This document shows positions 44,386 through 53,704 of a stretch of 64,000 bases of DNA, one piece after another. The translations under genes were made by a program, and so were the position numbers. The notes below the pieces were generated by a model, which had not been told where the DNA came from, searched no databases, and saw nothing but the letters and a program-made list of their open reading frames with translations. Within the stretch, counting starts at the first letter, position 1, and each line of letters opens with the position of its first letter. This DNA comes from Clostridium ganghwense (GTDB lineage Bacteria > Bacillota > Clostridia > Clostridiales > Clostridiaceae), in assembly GCF_026735165.1 (NCBI RefSeq), contig NZ_JAPQES010000001.1, positions 372,001 through 436,000 of the forward strand, written 5' to 3'.

Positions 44386-45738
44386 CTAAAAACGTTTAGG
44401 TAAAACAATACCTGCTTTTTTAACTAATGCTGTTGCTTTTTCTTGTGCTTCTCTAATAATATCTTCCTCATTTATGGTTAATAATACTTTATTCTTCATT
44501 AACCACTTACCATTACACATAGAAGATTCTACATCACTAGAGTGCATTGAATATACTATATTTCCAATTGGGTCATGCATAGGAAAGCTGCCAATAGATT
44601 TAGGATTAATAATTATTAAATCTGCTTTTTTTCCTACCTCCAAAGAACCTATTTCATCTTCCCAAAGGGCACAACCTGCACCATTTATTGTAGCCATTTC
44701 TAACACCTGATCAGCAGGAACAACCGTTGGATTCAATCTTCTACCTTTATGTATTAATGAAGTTAAATGCATTTCATCAAACATATCCATTCTATTATTA
44801 GAAGGAGCACCGTCAGTTCCAATTGAAACATTGATTCCTTTTTCAAGCATTTCTGGAATACGTGCAAAGCCTAAAACAACTTTCATTGCAGCACCAGGAT
44901 TATGGGATACTTTTACATTATGAAGCTTAAACAAATCAATTTCTTGTTCTGTAAGCCACACAGTGTGCACAGCTAAAAAGTTTTTATCTAATACCCCTAA
45001 TTTAGCTAAATGCTCAACAGTAGTATAACCACGAGTTGCTTCTGCATATCTAACTTCCTCTTCTATTTCAGCAACATGCATATGAATACCTACTTCATAT
45101 TTATCAGCTAGCTCTTTAGTTTTAGTTATCAACTTATCAGTAGTGTTAAAGATAGTTCTTAAGCCAAACCAATACTTAATACGTCCATCTGCTTTACCAT
45201 TCCATTTTTCAACTAACTCTACTTGTTTCTCTAAAGCTTCCTCTGTAGTTTCTTGCCATTTTAATGGTAAACCATCACCGCAATCCATGGTAGAACGACA
45301 AAGAACACCTCTAAGTCCTGCTTCTGTTACTGCTTTTCCCATACCATCTACTTCTTGTCCTCCAGCTTCACAAAAGGTAGTAACACCTGAACGTATTAGT
45401 TCCGCACAACAAGCTAGTGAAGAAATATAAGAATCCTCTAAATCCATATTACTTTCATAAGGCCATATACGTTTTCGAAGCCAAGTTAAAAGATCCACAT
45501 CATCAGCTAGTCCCCTAGCTAATTGTTGAGACAAATGCACATGGGTATTTACCAAACCAGGCATTATAATTTTTCCATTGGCATCTATAATTTCAGCATT
45601 AGGTTTAATTAATTCAGAGTTTACATTACCTAAAGCAATGATTTTAGAATTCTCAATTAAAATATCCCCCTGCTGAAATGTTTTTTTTGAACAATCCATT
45701 GTAATAATATAACCATTTCTTATTAAAATTTGGCTCAT
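44386..45738 (-). CDS. TRZ/ATZ-family aminohydrolase (MTA/SAH deaminase-like)
   Basis: 450-residue metal-dependent deaminase. Metal ligands: LVNTHVHLSQQLARG, HMHVAEIEEE, VHTVWLTEQE, and the aspartate in SIGTDGAPSNNRMDM. The family includes MTA/SAH deaminase, 8-oxoguanine deaminase, SsnA and s-triazine hydrolases. Because it lies between a guanine-controlled permease and adenine deaminase, a purine-base or nucleoside substrate is likely; guanine deaminase activity is possible but its diagnostic motif is not seen. GGAGAT precedes the ATG. Confidence 0.83.
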   Translation of the reverse strand: MSQILIRNGYIITMDCSKKTFQQGDILIENSKIIALGNVNSELIKPNAEIIDANGKIIMPGLVNTHVHLSQQLARGLADDVDLLTWLRKRIWPYESNMDLEDSYISSLACCAELIRSGVTTFCEAGGQEVDGMGKAVTEAGLRGVLCRSTMDCGDGLPLKWQETTEEALEKQVELVEKWNGKADGRIKYWFGLRTIFNTTDKLITKTKELADKYEVGIHMHVAEIEEEVRYAEATRGYTTVEHLAKLGVLDKNFLAVHTVWLTEQEIDLFKLHNVKVSHNPGAAMKVVLGFARIPEMLEKGINVSIGTDGAPSNNRMDMFDEMHLTSLIHKGRRLNPTVVPADQVLEMATINGAGCALWEDEIGSLEVGKKADLIIINPKSIGSFPMHDPIGNIVYSMHSSDVESSMCNGKWLMKNKVLLTINEEDIIREAQEKATALVKKAGIVLPKRF

Positions 45739-45786
45739 AATATGATCTCCTTTGTATATCTATCTATTTTTTTCCATATGTAAATC

Positions 45787-47130
45787 CTACGCCGCCTCTT
45801 TGTATTCTTGTGGTTTAGGTACTTTGGCAGCTGTTTTAGGTAAAAGTATATTTAATATTACTGCAGCTAGAGCCCCAACTGTAATTCCAGAAGAAAAAAT
45901 GTAATTTGCAAGGCTTGGCAAACTATATAAGATATCTTTAGGTAAAACAGTAGTTCCAAGAGCTAAAAGTATAGGTATTCCGATTAACAGCATATTTCTT
46001 TCATCAAAAGTTTCATGCTGAATTGATTTAAAACCATTCATAGCAATAATTACACAAACTACTGCAAAAACTCCACTAACAACTGCACTAGGTATACAAG
46101 CAATTACATTCATTAATTTAGGTACCATACCAAGTGCAACTAATATAATTCCTCCAGCCATAATAGCCATTCTACTACCAACACCTGTTACTGCAATAAT
46201 ACCTGCATTTGTGGAGTAACCAGTCATTGGAGTACCACCAAACAATGCACCTACAAAACAACCAATCCCCTCACCGACAGCACCTCTATTTAAACCTTTA
46301 TCAGTTAATTCACTTCCAGTAACAGCAGAAACTGCAAACCAAGTTCCTGAAGTTTCAACTAAAATAACTGCATAAATAAATAACATAGTTAAAATTGCTT
46401 TTAAATCAAATACTGGTTTTCCAAAAGGTAATAATTTAGGAAGTGAAAACCAATCTGCTTTTGCAACAGGTGTGAAATCTACTACACCTAATAATGAAGC
46501 TGCTATAGTACCACCAATTAATGCAATCATTACAGATGTAAGTTTAACAAATTTACCAAACTTATTTGCTTTACGTCCAATCATCATACAAATAACTAAT
46601 AAGGATGATGAAATAAGAGCAAGTATGCAATTTATTTTAAAATTACCAGGTGCAGTAAAAATGTTAGTCATAGCAACTGGCATTAAAGATATACCTACTA
46701 TGACAATAACAGTGCCTCCAACAATATGTGGAATAAATTTAGAAATTATTTTTGAAAGAAAACGTAATGGATAACCAAGTATTATTAAAAATAGGGAACC
46801 TGGGATTAAACTACCAATCATGGCTTGCAGCCCTAACTTGCTTCCGATAGCAGCTAAGGCACCTATAGGAATATAAGATGGTCCCTGCATAATAGGTAAG
46901 CGCATACATAATCCTGTTTGTATTAGTGTTGCAACTCCAGCGGCAATAAAACTCATTTGGATAAAATAAGCTGTATTTTGGGCATCGAGAGATAAAATAC
47001 CTGCCAAAATTATAGGGACTATGTACAAATCCATAGCAAAAACGTGTTGTAAGCCTAGAAAAAAGGCATATCTTACACTGATTTTTTCATCAATTCCAAC
47101 AATTAAATTAGTATCTTTAGTTTTTTTCAT
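45787..47130 (-). CDS. Purine permease, NCS2 (xanthine/uracil) family
   Basis: Start at the ATG with AGGAGG upstream (MKKTKDTNLIVGIDEKISVR), 447 residues, about 12-14 hydrophobic helices. NCS2 features include QHVFAMDLYIVP near the N-terminus, MQGPSYIPIGAL, and FGGTPMTGYSTNAGIIAVTG. The guanine-type riboswitch upstream points to xanthine, guanine or hypoxanthine. First gene of the operon. Confidence 0.9.
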   Translation of the reverse strand: MKKTKDTNLIVGIDEKISVRYAFFLGLQHVFAMDLYIVPIILAGILSLDAQNTAYFIQMSFIAAGVATLIQTGLCMRLPIMQGPSYIPIGALAAIGSKLGLQAMIGSLIPGSLFLIILGYPLRFLSKIISKFIPHIVGGTVIVIVGISLMPVAMTNIFTAPGNFKINCILALISSSLLVICMMIGRKANKFGKFVKLTSVMIALIGGTIAASLLGVVDFTPVAKADWFSLPKLLPFGKPVFDLKAILTMLFIYAVILVETSGTWFAVSAVTGSELTDKGLNRGAVGEGIGCFVGALFGGTPMTGYSTNAGIIAVTGVGSRMAIMAGGIILVALGMVPKLMNVIACIPSAVVSGVFAVVCVIIAMNGFKSIQHETFDERNMLLIGIPILLALGTTVLPKDILYSLPSLANYIFSSGITVGALAAVILNILLPKTAAKVPKPQEYKEAA

Positions 47131-47170
47131 TATAAAAATCCTCCTAGTAAATTTCATGCTCATAATATAA

Positions 47171-47216
47171 AAAAAGACGATAAGGTATTCATACTATAAA
47201 TGAAAACCTTATCGTC
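47171..47216 (-). terminator. Expression-platform terminator of the purine operon
   Basis: GACGATAAGGT and ACCTTATCGTC on the minus strand, followed by TTTTTTTATATT, between the aptamer and the permease gene. Ligand binding should promote this terminator. Confidence 0.88.
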
Positions 47217-47267
47217 CATTATTTTAGATAATAAAAATAAATATTTAAAATAACCCTAAGTAGGATT

Positions 47268-47338
47268 CCACTCATAGTCAGACTATTTAAGGTTGTCTGG
47301 TAGAAACTTCCCTCCATATTAGGGAATTATATGAGCAA
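47268..47338 (-). ncRNA. Purine riboswitch aptamer, guanine/xanthine type
   Basis: P1 CTCATA/TATGAG, P2 TTCCC/GGGAA around TAATATGG, P3 CAGAC/GTCTG around AACCTTAAATA. Core AGTTTCTACCAGACAACC. The specificity base is C (TCTGACTATGAG), so guanine-class. It lies about 140 bp upstream of the permease gene. Confidence 0.94.
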
Positions 47339-47595
47339 ATTATTAAATTATGAATATATAAACAAGTCTTCAAACTCTTTAAATAAAATCAAATTAAGTA
47401 AAATAATAAACTATTTAAAAGAATTTGTAATCTGATATTATCAAAATTAACCTTTTAAGTCAATATTTTTACGAATATTAATATAAAAAAATATAAAATT
47501 ACAGGTAACCGCCACGAAAGATTTTTGTGTAATGAATTAATATTTCCGCCATCAATATATAAATTCTTTAATTATTCATTTGAGGGTATTTCAAT

Positions 47596-48399
47596 CTATT
47601 TCTCTATACTAGCTAAATACCTACATCCTCTTTTATCATAACCTTGCAGCTGCTTAAATTCTTTTTTACACTGAAAATTTTGCATAGCAATATCTAAATG
47701 ACTTAATACTATTCCCATATCAATTCTATTTAAATTATCATATATTTTTTTACTTATAATATTAGTCCTTTTGATACAGTATATATGCACATAATTATTG
47801 TCAACTACAAACCTCCATGGCTGACTATTAGTTGCTGATGGTGCTATCCTAGCTGCTTCAAATATTGCTTTCCATCCTCTTTGTATTTTTCCTTCTACTA
47901 ATTCATTCATATCTTTTCTTTTAAACTCACTTATGTTTTTTCTATACAACTTATCAGAATCCTCACAATAACCGAATGCTATTAAAAAAACTGGTTTATG
48001 ATTTTCTTGAATTTTAATAATTTCATTTAGAACTTTTTTCTTAAAGGGTGTTCCTATCCAGCAAGTTCCTAAACCCATTTCTGTAAGATTTAATATTACT
48101 TTTTCAAAGATATATCCCAGATTTTCTAAATATCCTTCTTTTTCTTCAGAAGTTACAACTATATACTGAGGAGCTTTAATCTTACCATATTTGCCTATTA
48201 TCCCCCCATACATCTTTTCAACCATATCTGTATCATCAACAATATAAGTTTTGAATTCTATGTTATCATAAATACCCTTAATGTTATCACATATAAATTG
48301 AACTTTTTCTATTATATCTTTTGAAATTTTATCATCTTTATATTTTCTTACTGATTTTCTCTTAAATATAGCTTCATATAATTTCAAATTATCATACAT
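47596..48399 (-). CDS. Nitroreductase-family protein
   Basis: 267 residues. FMN-binding RKSVRKYKD near residue 14 marks the nitroreductase fold. Later come GLGTCWIGTPF and ARIAPSATNSQPWRFVVDNN, in the order of the TM1586-like branch (two related half-domains in one chain). It reduces an unknown electrophile using FMN and NAD(P)H. The end includes unusual cysteines (KKEFKQLQGYDKRGCRYLAS). GGGGGAA precedes the ATG. No operon partner. Confidence 0.82.
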   Translation of the reverse strand: MYDNLKLYEAIFKRKSVRKYKDDKISKDIIEKVQFICDNIKGIYDNIEFKTYIVDDTDMVEKMYGGIIGKYGKIKAPQYIVVTSEEKEGYLENLGYIFEKVILNLTEMGLGTCWIGTPFKKKVLNEIIKIQENHKPVFLIAFGYCEDSDKLYRKNISEFKRKDMNELVEGKIQRGWKAIFEAARIAPSATNSQPWRFVVDNNYVHIYCIKRTNIISKKIYDNLNRIDMGIVLSHLDIAMQNFQCKKEFKQLQGYDKRGCRYLASIEK

Positions 48400-48478
48400 A
48401 TGACTATTCCCCCTTATAATATATATCTATAAAAATATATTTAAATGTTTAGAATTAAATTCTGTCTTTATTTTTTAA

Positions 48479-48556
48479 TTCCAAAGTTCTTAAGAAGTTT
48501 TTAATTAAGCAGCTTACTCTTTTCTTAGTGTATTCTTTATCTATAAATTTATCTAG
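48479..48556 (-). pseudogene. Relic of the Rpn-family gene with half of the CTTAAGAA repeat (copy 5)
   Basis: On the minus strand, codons read DKFIDKEYTKK, matching DKFIDKEYVKK of the intact gene at 56084-56929. They run within about 40 bp into TTAAAAACTTCTTAAGAACTT, the left half of the repeat found after that gene. Most of the gene is missing. The rest of the gap (48400-48657) holds only the terminator of the CoA-transferase gene. Confidence 0.65.
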
Positions 48557-48606
48557 CTTTAAATTCTTTTACATCTATAACCTGATCCCAATGTAATTCC
48601 CAAAAT

Positions 48607-48643
48607 AAAACTAAAGCCATTCGGATGAATGACTTTAGTTTTT
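48607..48643 (-). terminator. Repeated terminator type B, copy 2
   Basis: Same stem as 29413-29448 (AAACTAAAGCCATTC, GGAT, GAATGACTTTAGTTT), here after the CoA-transferase stop. Confidence 0.85.
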
Positions 48644-48657
48644 CAACTTAATTATTC

Positions 48658-49998
48658 TTATATTCTGTTGCTTTTTCTCCAAATTTTCATATTCTCAGCC
48701 TCTTTAATTAATTCATCACGGAAATCAGGATGGGCAATATTTATGAGGTTTTCAGCACGCTGCCAAGTATTTTGACCTTTCATCTTTGCTATACCATATT
48801 CTGTTACTATCATATCAGTAGCTGATCTTGGATCAGTAACTATTGCACCTGGAGTAAGTATAGGCTTAATCCTTGAATATGTCTTACCTTTAATGTTAAT
48901 AGTTGAAGGCAAGCAAATAAAGCTCTGTCCACCCTTTGATTTATATGCCCCTTCTACAAAATCCAACTGTCCACCGGTACCACTTAAATGTTTAGTACCA
49001 ATGCTCTCAGCGCAAACTTGCCCAAATAAATCCATTTCCACAGCAGCATTTATAGATATCATATCATCTATCTGCGCTATTACTTTTGGATCATTTGTAT
49101 AATCTATAGGACAAGATGCAAGTCCAGGATTATCATCTATAAATTCATACATTTCTGCTGTTCCCATAGCAAAAGAATAAACTTGTTTGTATCTGTCAAT
49201 TGTTTTACGTGATCCGTTTATTTTACCAGCTTTACTCATGTCTACATAAGCATCAGCATACATTTCGGTATGAACACCTAAATCTTTCAAATCAGATTGT
49301 GCCACCATCTTACCAACAGCATTAGGAACTCCTCCTATACCTAGTTGAATACAGTTTCCATCATACATACGACCTAAAATATACGAAGCAATCTTTTTAT
49401 CAATTTCACTAGGCTCAACTGCAGGTAAAGTACACAATGGAACATTTTTACCTTCTATTATATAATCTACCTGTGAAATATGGACATTTTCCTGAAATCC
49501 GCCTAGACAACGAGGCAAGTTTTCATTAACTTCTAAAATAACAGTCTGAGCTGTTTCAATCATTGCACAACAGCTTACAGCACTAGCTCCAAAATTAAAA
49601 TAACCATATTTATCCATAGGGGTAACCATTATTACAGCTATATTAGTAGGAATACAGTCCTTACGGGTCATCATAGGATTTTCATGAAGCTTCTGTGGAC
49701 AATGATAAAGATTTTTACCAATATATTTTCTATCGTAACCAGCAGTGTGCCATGCACTCCATGCAAAATGTTCTCCGCTTGGGTCAGCTTCAGCAGTATA
49801 GTGGTAATAAGCACCTATATCACATCGTATCTTAACATCCCATAGTTCGTCTTTTCGTTTAGACAATGCTTCATCAAAATCATGAGAACTATTTATTGTA
49901 GCAGCATATTCTACCCAATCACCAGATTTAACCAATTTAGCAGCTTCCTCCACTGTAACAAGTTTACTTTTATATTCATCTTTAAATCTTTCATTCAT
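48658..49998 (-). CDS. Butyryl-CoA:acetate-type CoA-transferase
   Basis: 446-residue family I CoA-transferase (acetyl-CoA hydrolase/transferase, Cat1/4-hydroxybutyrate branch). Motifs: IQLGIGGVPNAVGKMV, DLGVHTEMYADAYVDM, VYSFAMGTAEMYEFID and GTGGQLDFVEGA. The NPxxxxPIDYTNDP-like stretch is closer to butyryl-CoA:acetate transferases than to 4-hydroxybutyrate ones. It moves CoA between short-chain acids in butyrate fermentation. It lies 50 bp after a PaaG-like isomerase gene, probably in the same operon. Confidence 0.87.
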   Translation of the reverse strand: MNERFKDEYKSKLVTVEEAAKLVKSGDWVEYAATINSSHDFDEALSKRKDELWDVKIRCDIGAYYHYTAEADPSGEHFAWSAWHTAGYDRKYIGKNLYHCPQKLHENPMMTRKDCIPTNIAVIMVTPMDKYGYFNFGASAVSCCAMIETAQTVILEVNENLPRCLGGFQENVHISQVDYIIEGKNVPLCTLPAVEPSEIDKKIASYILGRMYDGNCIQLGIGGVPNAVGKMVAQSDLKDLGVHTEMYADAYVDMSKAGKINGSRKTIDRYKQVYSFAMGTAEMYEFIDDNPGLASCPIDYTNDPKVIAQIDDMISINAAVEMDLFGQVCAESIGTKHLSGTGGQLDFVEGAYKSKGGQSFICLPSTINIKGKTYSRIKPILTPGAIVTDPRSATDMIVTEYGIAKMKGQNTWQRAENLINIAHPDFRDELIKEAENMKIWRKSNRI

Positions 49999-50048
49999 AT
50001 TCCCATCATACTCCTCTTTTTAATTAACTTTCATTAAATTTTATTTAG

Positions 50049-50834
50049 TTATCTACCAATATAATTAGGTTGTCTTTTTTCCAAGAAAGCTTTCAACCCT
50101 TCTTTAAAATCCTCAGTCTTACTACACTCTACCTGAGCTCTCACTTCTTCTTTTAAATAATCTTCAAAATCTGAAAATTGACTTTTATAAATTAATTGTT
50201 TCATGTTTTTATAAGAAACAGCAGGACCTTTTGCAATTTTTAATGCAAATTTATTTGTTTTCTCCTCGAATTCTTCATTATTGTACATCTCTGAAACTAT
50301 CCCCAGCTCTAATGCTTTTTTTGCAGATATTTTTTTTCCTGTTAAAGCCAATTCACTAGCTTTTGCTGCTCCTACAGCTCTTGTTAATAGATAAACACCT
50401 CCACAGTCAGGGATAAGCCCAATCTTTACAAATGCTTGTAAAAACAAAGCATTTTCTGCTGCAATACAAAAGTCACATGCTATGGCAACATTAAATCCAG
50501 CTCCTGCCACTGGACCATGTACAGCTGCAATAACAGGCTTAGGGAGTTTTTTAATCTTCAATGCTACTTCTGCAGCCTTTTCAATCAATTCACCAAAGCC
50601 TTGTCCTTCCTCTATAGCTTTATACATTGCTGCAATATCACCACCACCGCTAAATCCTTTTCCTGCTCCATTTAACACTACTACCCTCACATTTGCATTT
50701 TTTTTACATTCATCTAATTCTTTGCTTAATTCTGATAACAAAGAATAATCCATTGCATTTAAGTTCTTCGGGCTATTAAGTGTAATCCTTGCAATACCAT
50801 CATTATAACTACAAAGAATTTTTTTATAACTCAC
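50049..50834 (-). CDS. Enoyl-CoA hydratase/isomerase-family protein, PaaG-like
   Basis: 261 residues, GTG start with AGGAG 7 bases upstream. Oxyanion hole GKGFSGGGDIAAM. The two glutamates that hydrate enoyl-CoA in classical crotonases are both missing: GAGFNVAIACD has Asn and LQAFVKIGLIPDCGG has Phe at these places. The QAF-x-KIGL-x-PD-x-GG pattern, with the retained aspartate, is that of PaaG-type isomerases. Hence double-bond or ring-oxepin isomerisation is more likely than hydration. Substrate unknown; its CoA-transferase neighbour suggests an acyl-CoA pathway. Confidence 0.82.
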   Translation of the reverse strand: MSYKKILCSYNDGIARITLNSPKNLNAMDYSLLSELSKELDECKKNANVRVVVLNGAGKGFSGGGDIAAMYKAIEEGQGFGELIEKAAEVALKIKKLPKPVIAAVHGPVAGAGFNVAIACDFCIAAENALFLQAFVKIGLIPDCGGVYLLTRAVGAAKASELALTGKKISAKKALELGIVSEMYNNEEFEEKTNKFALKIAKGPAVSYKNMKQLIYKSQFSDFEDYLKEEVRAQVECSKTEDFKEGLKAFLEKRQPNYIGR

Positions 50835-51218
50835 ACTATCACTCCTTATATTTTTAAAGTCTTTTGATAAGACAAAGGTTGTTCAATCCACTTTTTTTCT
50901 TAGTCATCCCTTTTCTTTGAAACTCCTCTGTTTTCATTAAGAATACCAAAATACAATTTAACGAAGTGTTTTTTTACTAATTTTACATAATATTCAACGT
51001 TACATTATATGTAACTTTCTTGTTAATATGTTTATCCCATGACTAACAATTCTAATATTTTTTTAAACTGAAACTCAGCTTCATCTTTCAGCTGAGTACT
51101 CATAGAGTAAGTAGCATATCAAAATCATAGATTTGGTGTGACTCTCTTACAACATGCAAATTCAGCTGGAGTAAAAACTCCAGCTGAATTAAAGATGTAC
51201 AATGCCCTCTTAGAAATT
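50835..51218. other. Intergenic region with two hairpins
   Basis: Holds ACTCAGCT/AGCTGAGT (51073-51097) and AATTCAGCTGGAGT with its exact complement (51159-51190). Their arms resemble the hairpin at 42384. With the repeat at 51219 they form a string of terminator-like structures downstream of the chemoreceptor. Nothing coding was seen. Confidence 0.55.
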
Positions 51219-51264
51219 AAAAACCTTCTTAAGAACTTTAAATCTAAAATTCTTAAGAAGGTTT
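51219..51264 (-). terminator. CTTAAGAA-family inverted repeat, copy 6
   Basis: Arms AAACCTTCTTAAGAA and TTCTTAAGAAGGTTT. The compensated C/G change keeps the stem perfect, a sign of selection for structure. Similarity to copy 7 continues about 20 bp beyond the arm (CCTCTTA-AAAT). Confidence 0.78.
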
Positions 51265-51325
51265 ATTAATTTTCTTAGTGTTTTCTTTTTTCTAATTAAT
51301 GCTCCAATACAAAATTTTGCTGTTA
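51265..51325 (-). pseudogene. Internally deleted relic of the Rpn-family gene
   Basis: On the minus strand TTTTGTATTGGAGCATTAA (FCIGAL in the intact gene) is joined directly to AGAAAAAAGAAAACACTAAG (end of the intact gene). The 3' flank, including the inverted repeat, also matches that of the gene at 56084. So about 400 bp of coding sequence has been lost. It lies just after the chemoreceptor stop. Confidence 0.65.
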
Positions 51326-51328
51326 ATT

Positions 51329-53410
51329 TTAAACTTTAAATACCCCTACTTGTTTTTGTAATTCTACTGCCATTTGAGATAAATTTTCAGATGCATTAGC
51401 AACTTCCTTCATTAAGGCAGTTTGTTCTTGTGAAATTGCTGCTACACTTTGAGTATTGTTTGATGCTTGGGTAGAAATTGTTGATATATTCTGTACAGCT
51501 TCCAGCATTGTATGTGTTCCAGCGCTTATTTCTTCCGTAACTGCTGATATATCTTGCATTCTTGAAGCCATATAATCTATATCCTGAAGAATTTCTCCAA
51601 AGGATTCCCCTGTCTCATTAACCATATTTATACCTTTTCTTACAGCCACAGTACCATTATCCATAGCTTTTACTGCGTTAACTATCTCATTTTGAATTTC
51701 ACTAACCAATGCAGTAATATTTCCTGCCGCTACGGCTGATTGTTCTGCAAGTTTTCTAACTTCATCGGCTACCACAGCAAAACCTTTTCCCTGCTCTCCT
51801 GCTCTAGCTGCTTCAATAGCTGCATTAAGGGCTAATAAATTAGTTTGCTCTGATATTGTTGTAATTAAAGAAACTATATTACCTATTTCACTTGACTTAT
51901 CTCCAAGTAATGAAACCACTTTTGATGAATCAGATACCTTTTCGCTAATGTTATTCATCTGCTCAACTGCAGAACTAACAACTTTATTTCCTTTTTCCGC
52001 TTTGTCAAAGGTTTTTAAGGATATATTAGTAATGTTCTGTACATTCTCAGAAATCTGTTCCATACCAGTAAATATTTCTTCTGCAGTTTTTGTTGTATCC
52101 ACTGCTATAAGAACCTGCTTTTCACTACCTTCTGCTATTTCTTGAGTAGACTCTGCAACTTGATATGCTGATTGCTGTGTTTGTTCCGAGTTTGCAGTAA
52201 GTTCTTCAGATGTTGCTACAACTTGCTCTAAACTTTCACTTATAGTAATAATTAAATTTCTTAAATTATTAGACATTTTATTTAAATTATTAGACATTTT
52301 ACCTAACTCATTGTTATTATCTATATTTATTTTTTGAGTTAAATCTCCCTCTGCTATTGCAAAGGAAAGGTCATTTACTTTTCTAATATTTCTAGCAATA
52401 TATACTCCAAAGAAATTAACAGCTGCTATTACCAATAAACATGTAATTGCAATAACAATAGCAATAGTAATTAATAGTTTATTTATAGGAGCAAACAGTT
52501 CTTTTTCAGGTATAGATAATACTATTGTCCATCCTAACTCTGGTATTCTATTATAATACACAAAATTTTTGCCATCTTCTTCGAAAGATGATATTCCACT
52601 TTCATTCTGCATGATTTCTTGTCCTAATTTTGCCATACTCTCATTTTTATCTTCTGTTATTTTTACTTTCATTACTTCTTCTTCTGGTACCCCAGCTAAA
52701 TAAGTTCCATCTTTACCTATCAATATTGCTGAGCCTGTTTCACCAACTTTAATATCTGCAATATTTTTTTGTATTGTTTTTAAATTCATATCTGCAGTAA
52801 CTACACCTAAAAAGTTCTTATTTTTATCATAAAATGGTGTAGTAGCTGTAAGCATTGTAATTCCTGTAGTTTCATCATAATAAGGATTCTGCCAAACTAC
52901 ATTTTTATCAGTATTTTTACCTATTGTATACCACTCCTGTACAGGGTAATTGTATTCTTCTGTAGCATACTCTTCTGTAAAAACTAACTTATCTCCATCT
53001 TTATATACATAAGGACCAAAGAACTTTATGTCAGATCTATATTTGTTAGGTTCAAACCAAACCCCCACTCCCAAAGTATCCTCATTAGTAGGAAGTATTC
53101 TTTTCTGTGCATCTACAACAGTTTCTTTAGTAAGGACTTCTTTAAATCCTCCTATAGTTCTTCCTACTGTAACGGCTGTCTGAGAATGTTTTTGCATATC
53201 TCTATCAATTAAATTTATAGTTTCCTTTAACTGATGTTTCATTCTATTTTCTATTTCTACATTAATAATCTTTCTTGCCGTAAATTGTGCAAAAATCCCC
53301 ATGAATATTAAAGCAAGCAAAACTATAGGTAATATAGAGAAAAATATTACTGTTTTAATGCTTTTATAATTACCTATTTTCAAAAATTTCTTTTTAATTA
53401 ATGGCTGCAT
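51329..53410 (-). CDS. Methyl-accepting chemotaxis protein with dCache sensor
   Basis: 693 residues. Helix about 20-42; extracellular dCache domain about 45-300 ([40 protein letters not shown]); second helix about 310-335; HAMP with a tandem duplication ([15 protein letters not shown]); signalling tip EEVRKLAEQ-like sequence in [16 protein letters not shown] preceded by [15 protein letters not shown]. Related by architecture, not closely, to the receptor at 29449. Ligand unknown. Confidence 0.92.
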   Translation of the reverse strand: MQPLIKKKFLKIGNYKSIKTVIFFSILPIVLLALIFMGIFAQFTARKIINVEIENRMKHQLKETINLIDRDMQKHSQTAVTVGRTIGGFKEVLTKETVVDAQKRILPTNEDTLGVGVWFEPNKYRSDIKFFGPYVYKDGDKLVFTEEYATEEYNYPVQEWYTIGKNTDKNVVWQNPYYDETTGITMLTATTPFYDKNKNFLGVVTADMNLKTIQKNIADIKVGETGSAILIGKDGTYLAGVPEEEVMKVKITEDKNESMAKLGQEIMQNESGISSFEEDGKNFVYYNRIPELGWTIVLSIPEKELFAPINKLLITIAIVIAITCLLVIAAVNFFGVYIARNIRKVNDLSFAIAEGDLTQKINIDNNNELGKMSNNLNKMSNNLRNLIITISESLEQVVATSEELTANSEQTQQSAYQVAESTQEIAEGSEKQVLIAVDTTKTAEEIFTGMEQISENVQNITNISLKTFDKAEKGNKVVSSAVEQMNNISEKVSDSSKVVSLLGDKSSEIGNIVSLITTISEQTNLLALNAAIEAARAGEQGKGFAVVADEVRKLAEQSAVAAGNITALVSEIQNEIVNAVKAMDNGTVAVRKGINMVNETGESFGEILQDIDYMASRMQDISAVTEEISAGTHTMLEAVQNISTISTQASNNTQSVAAISQEQTALMKEVANASENLSQMAVELQKQVGVFKV

Positions 53411-53704
53411 CTTTTTTCCTCCTATTGTTGTACTTTATTAACAGTATGACTTCACTAGGAACCCCCAGTGGAATAAATTCACTAAATTTCATATCTCTCT
53501 TATTTATCGTAATATCATCTATCTTCTTAATTTATTAATTAAGTTATTAAATTCAACATTATTTTACCATAAAACATACATTTTTTAAATAATTTACAAT
53601 TTTCGCTTTTTTGTTATGTTATTTATGAATAATGCTTGCATAATTGTTTACATCTCCTGGGGAATTTCTCGAAATCTAGTTTCCTACTTGCTAAATTTTC
53701 AATT

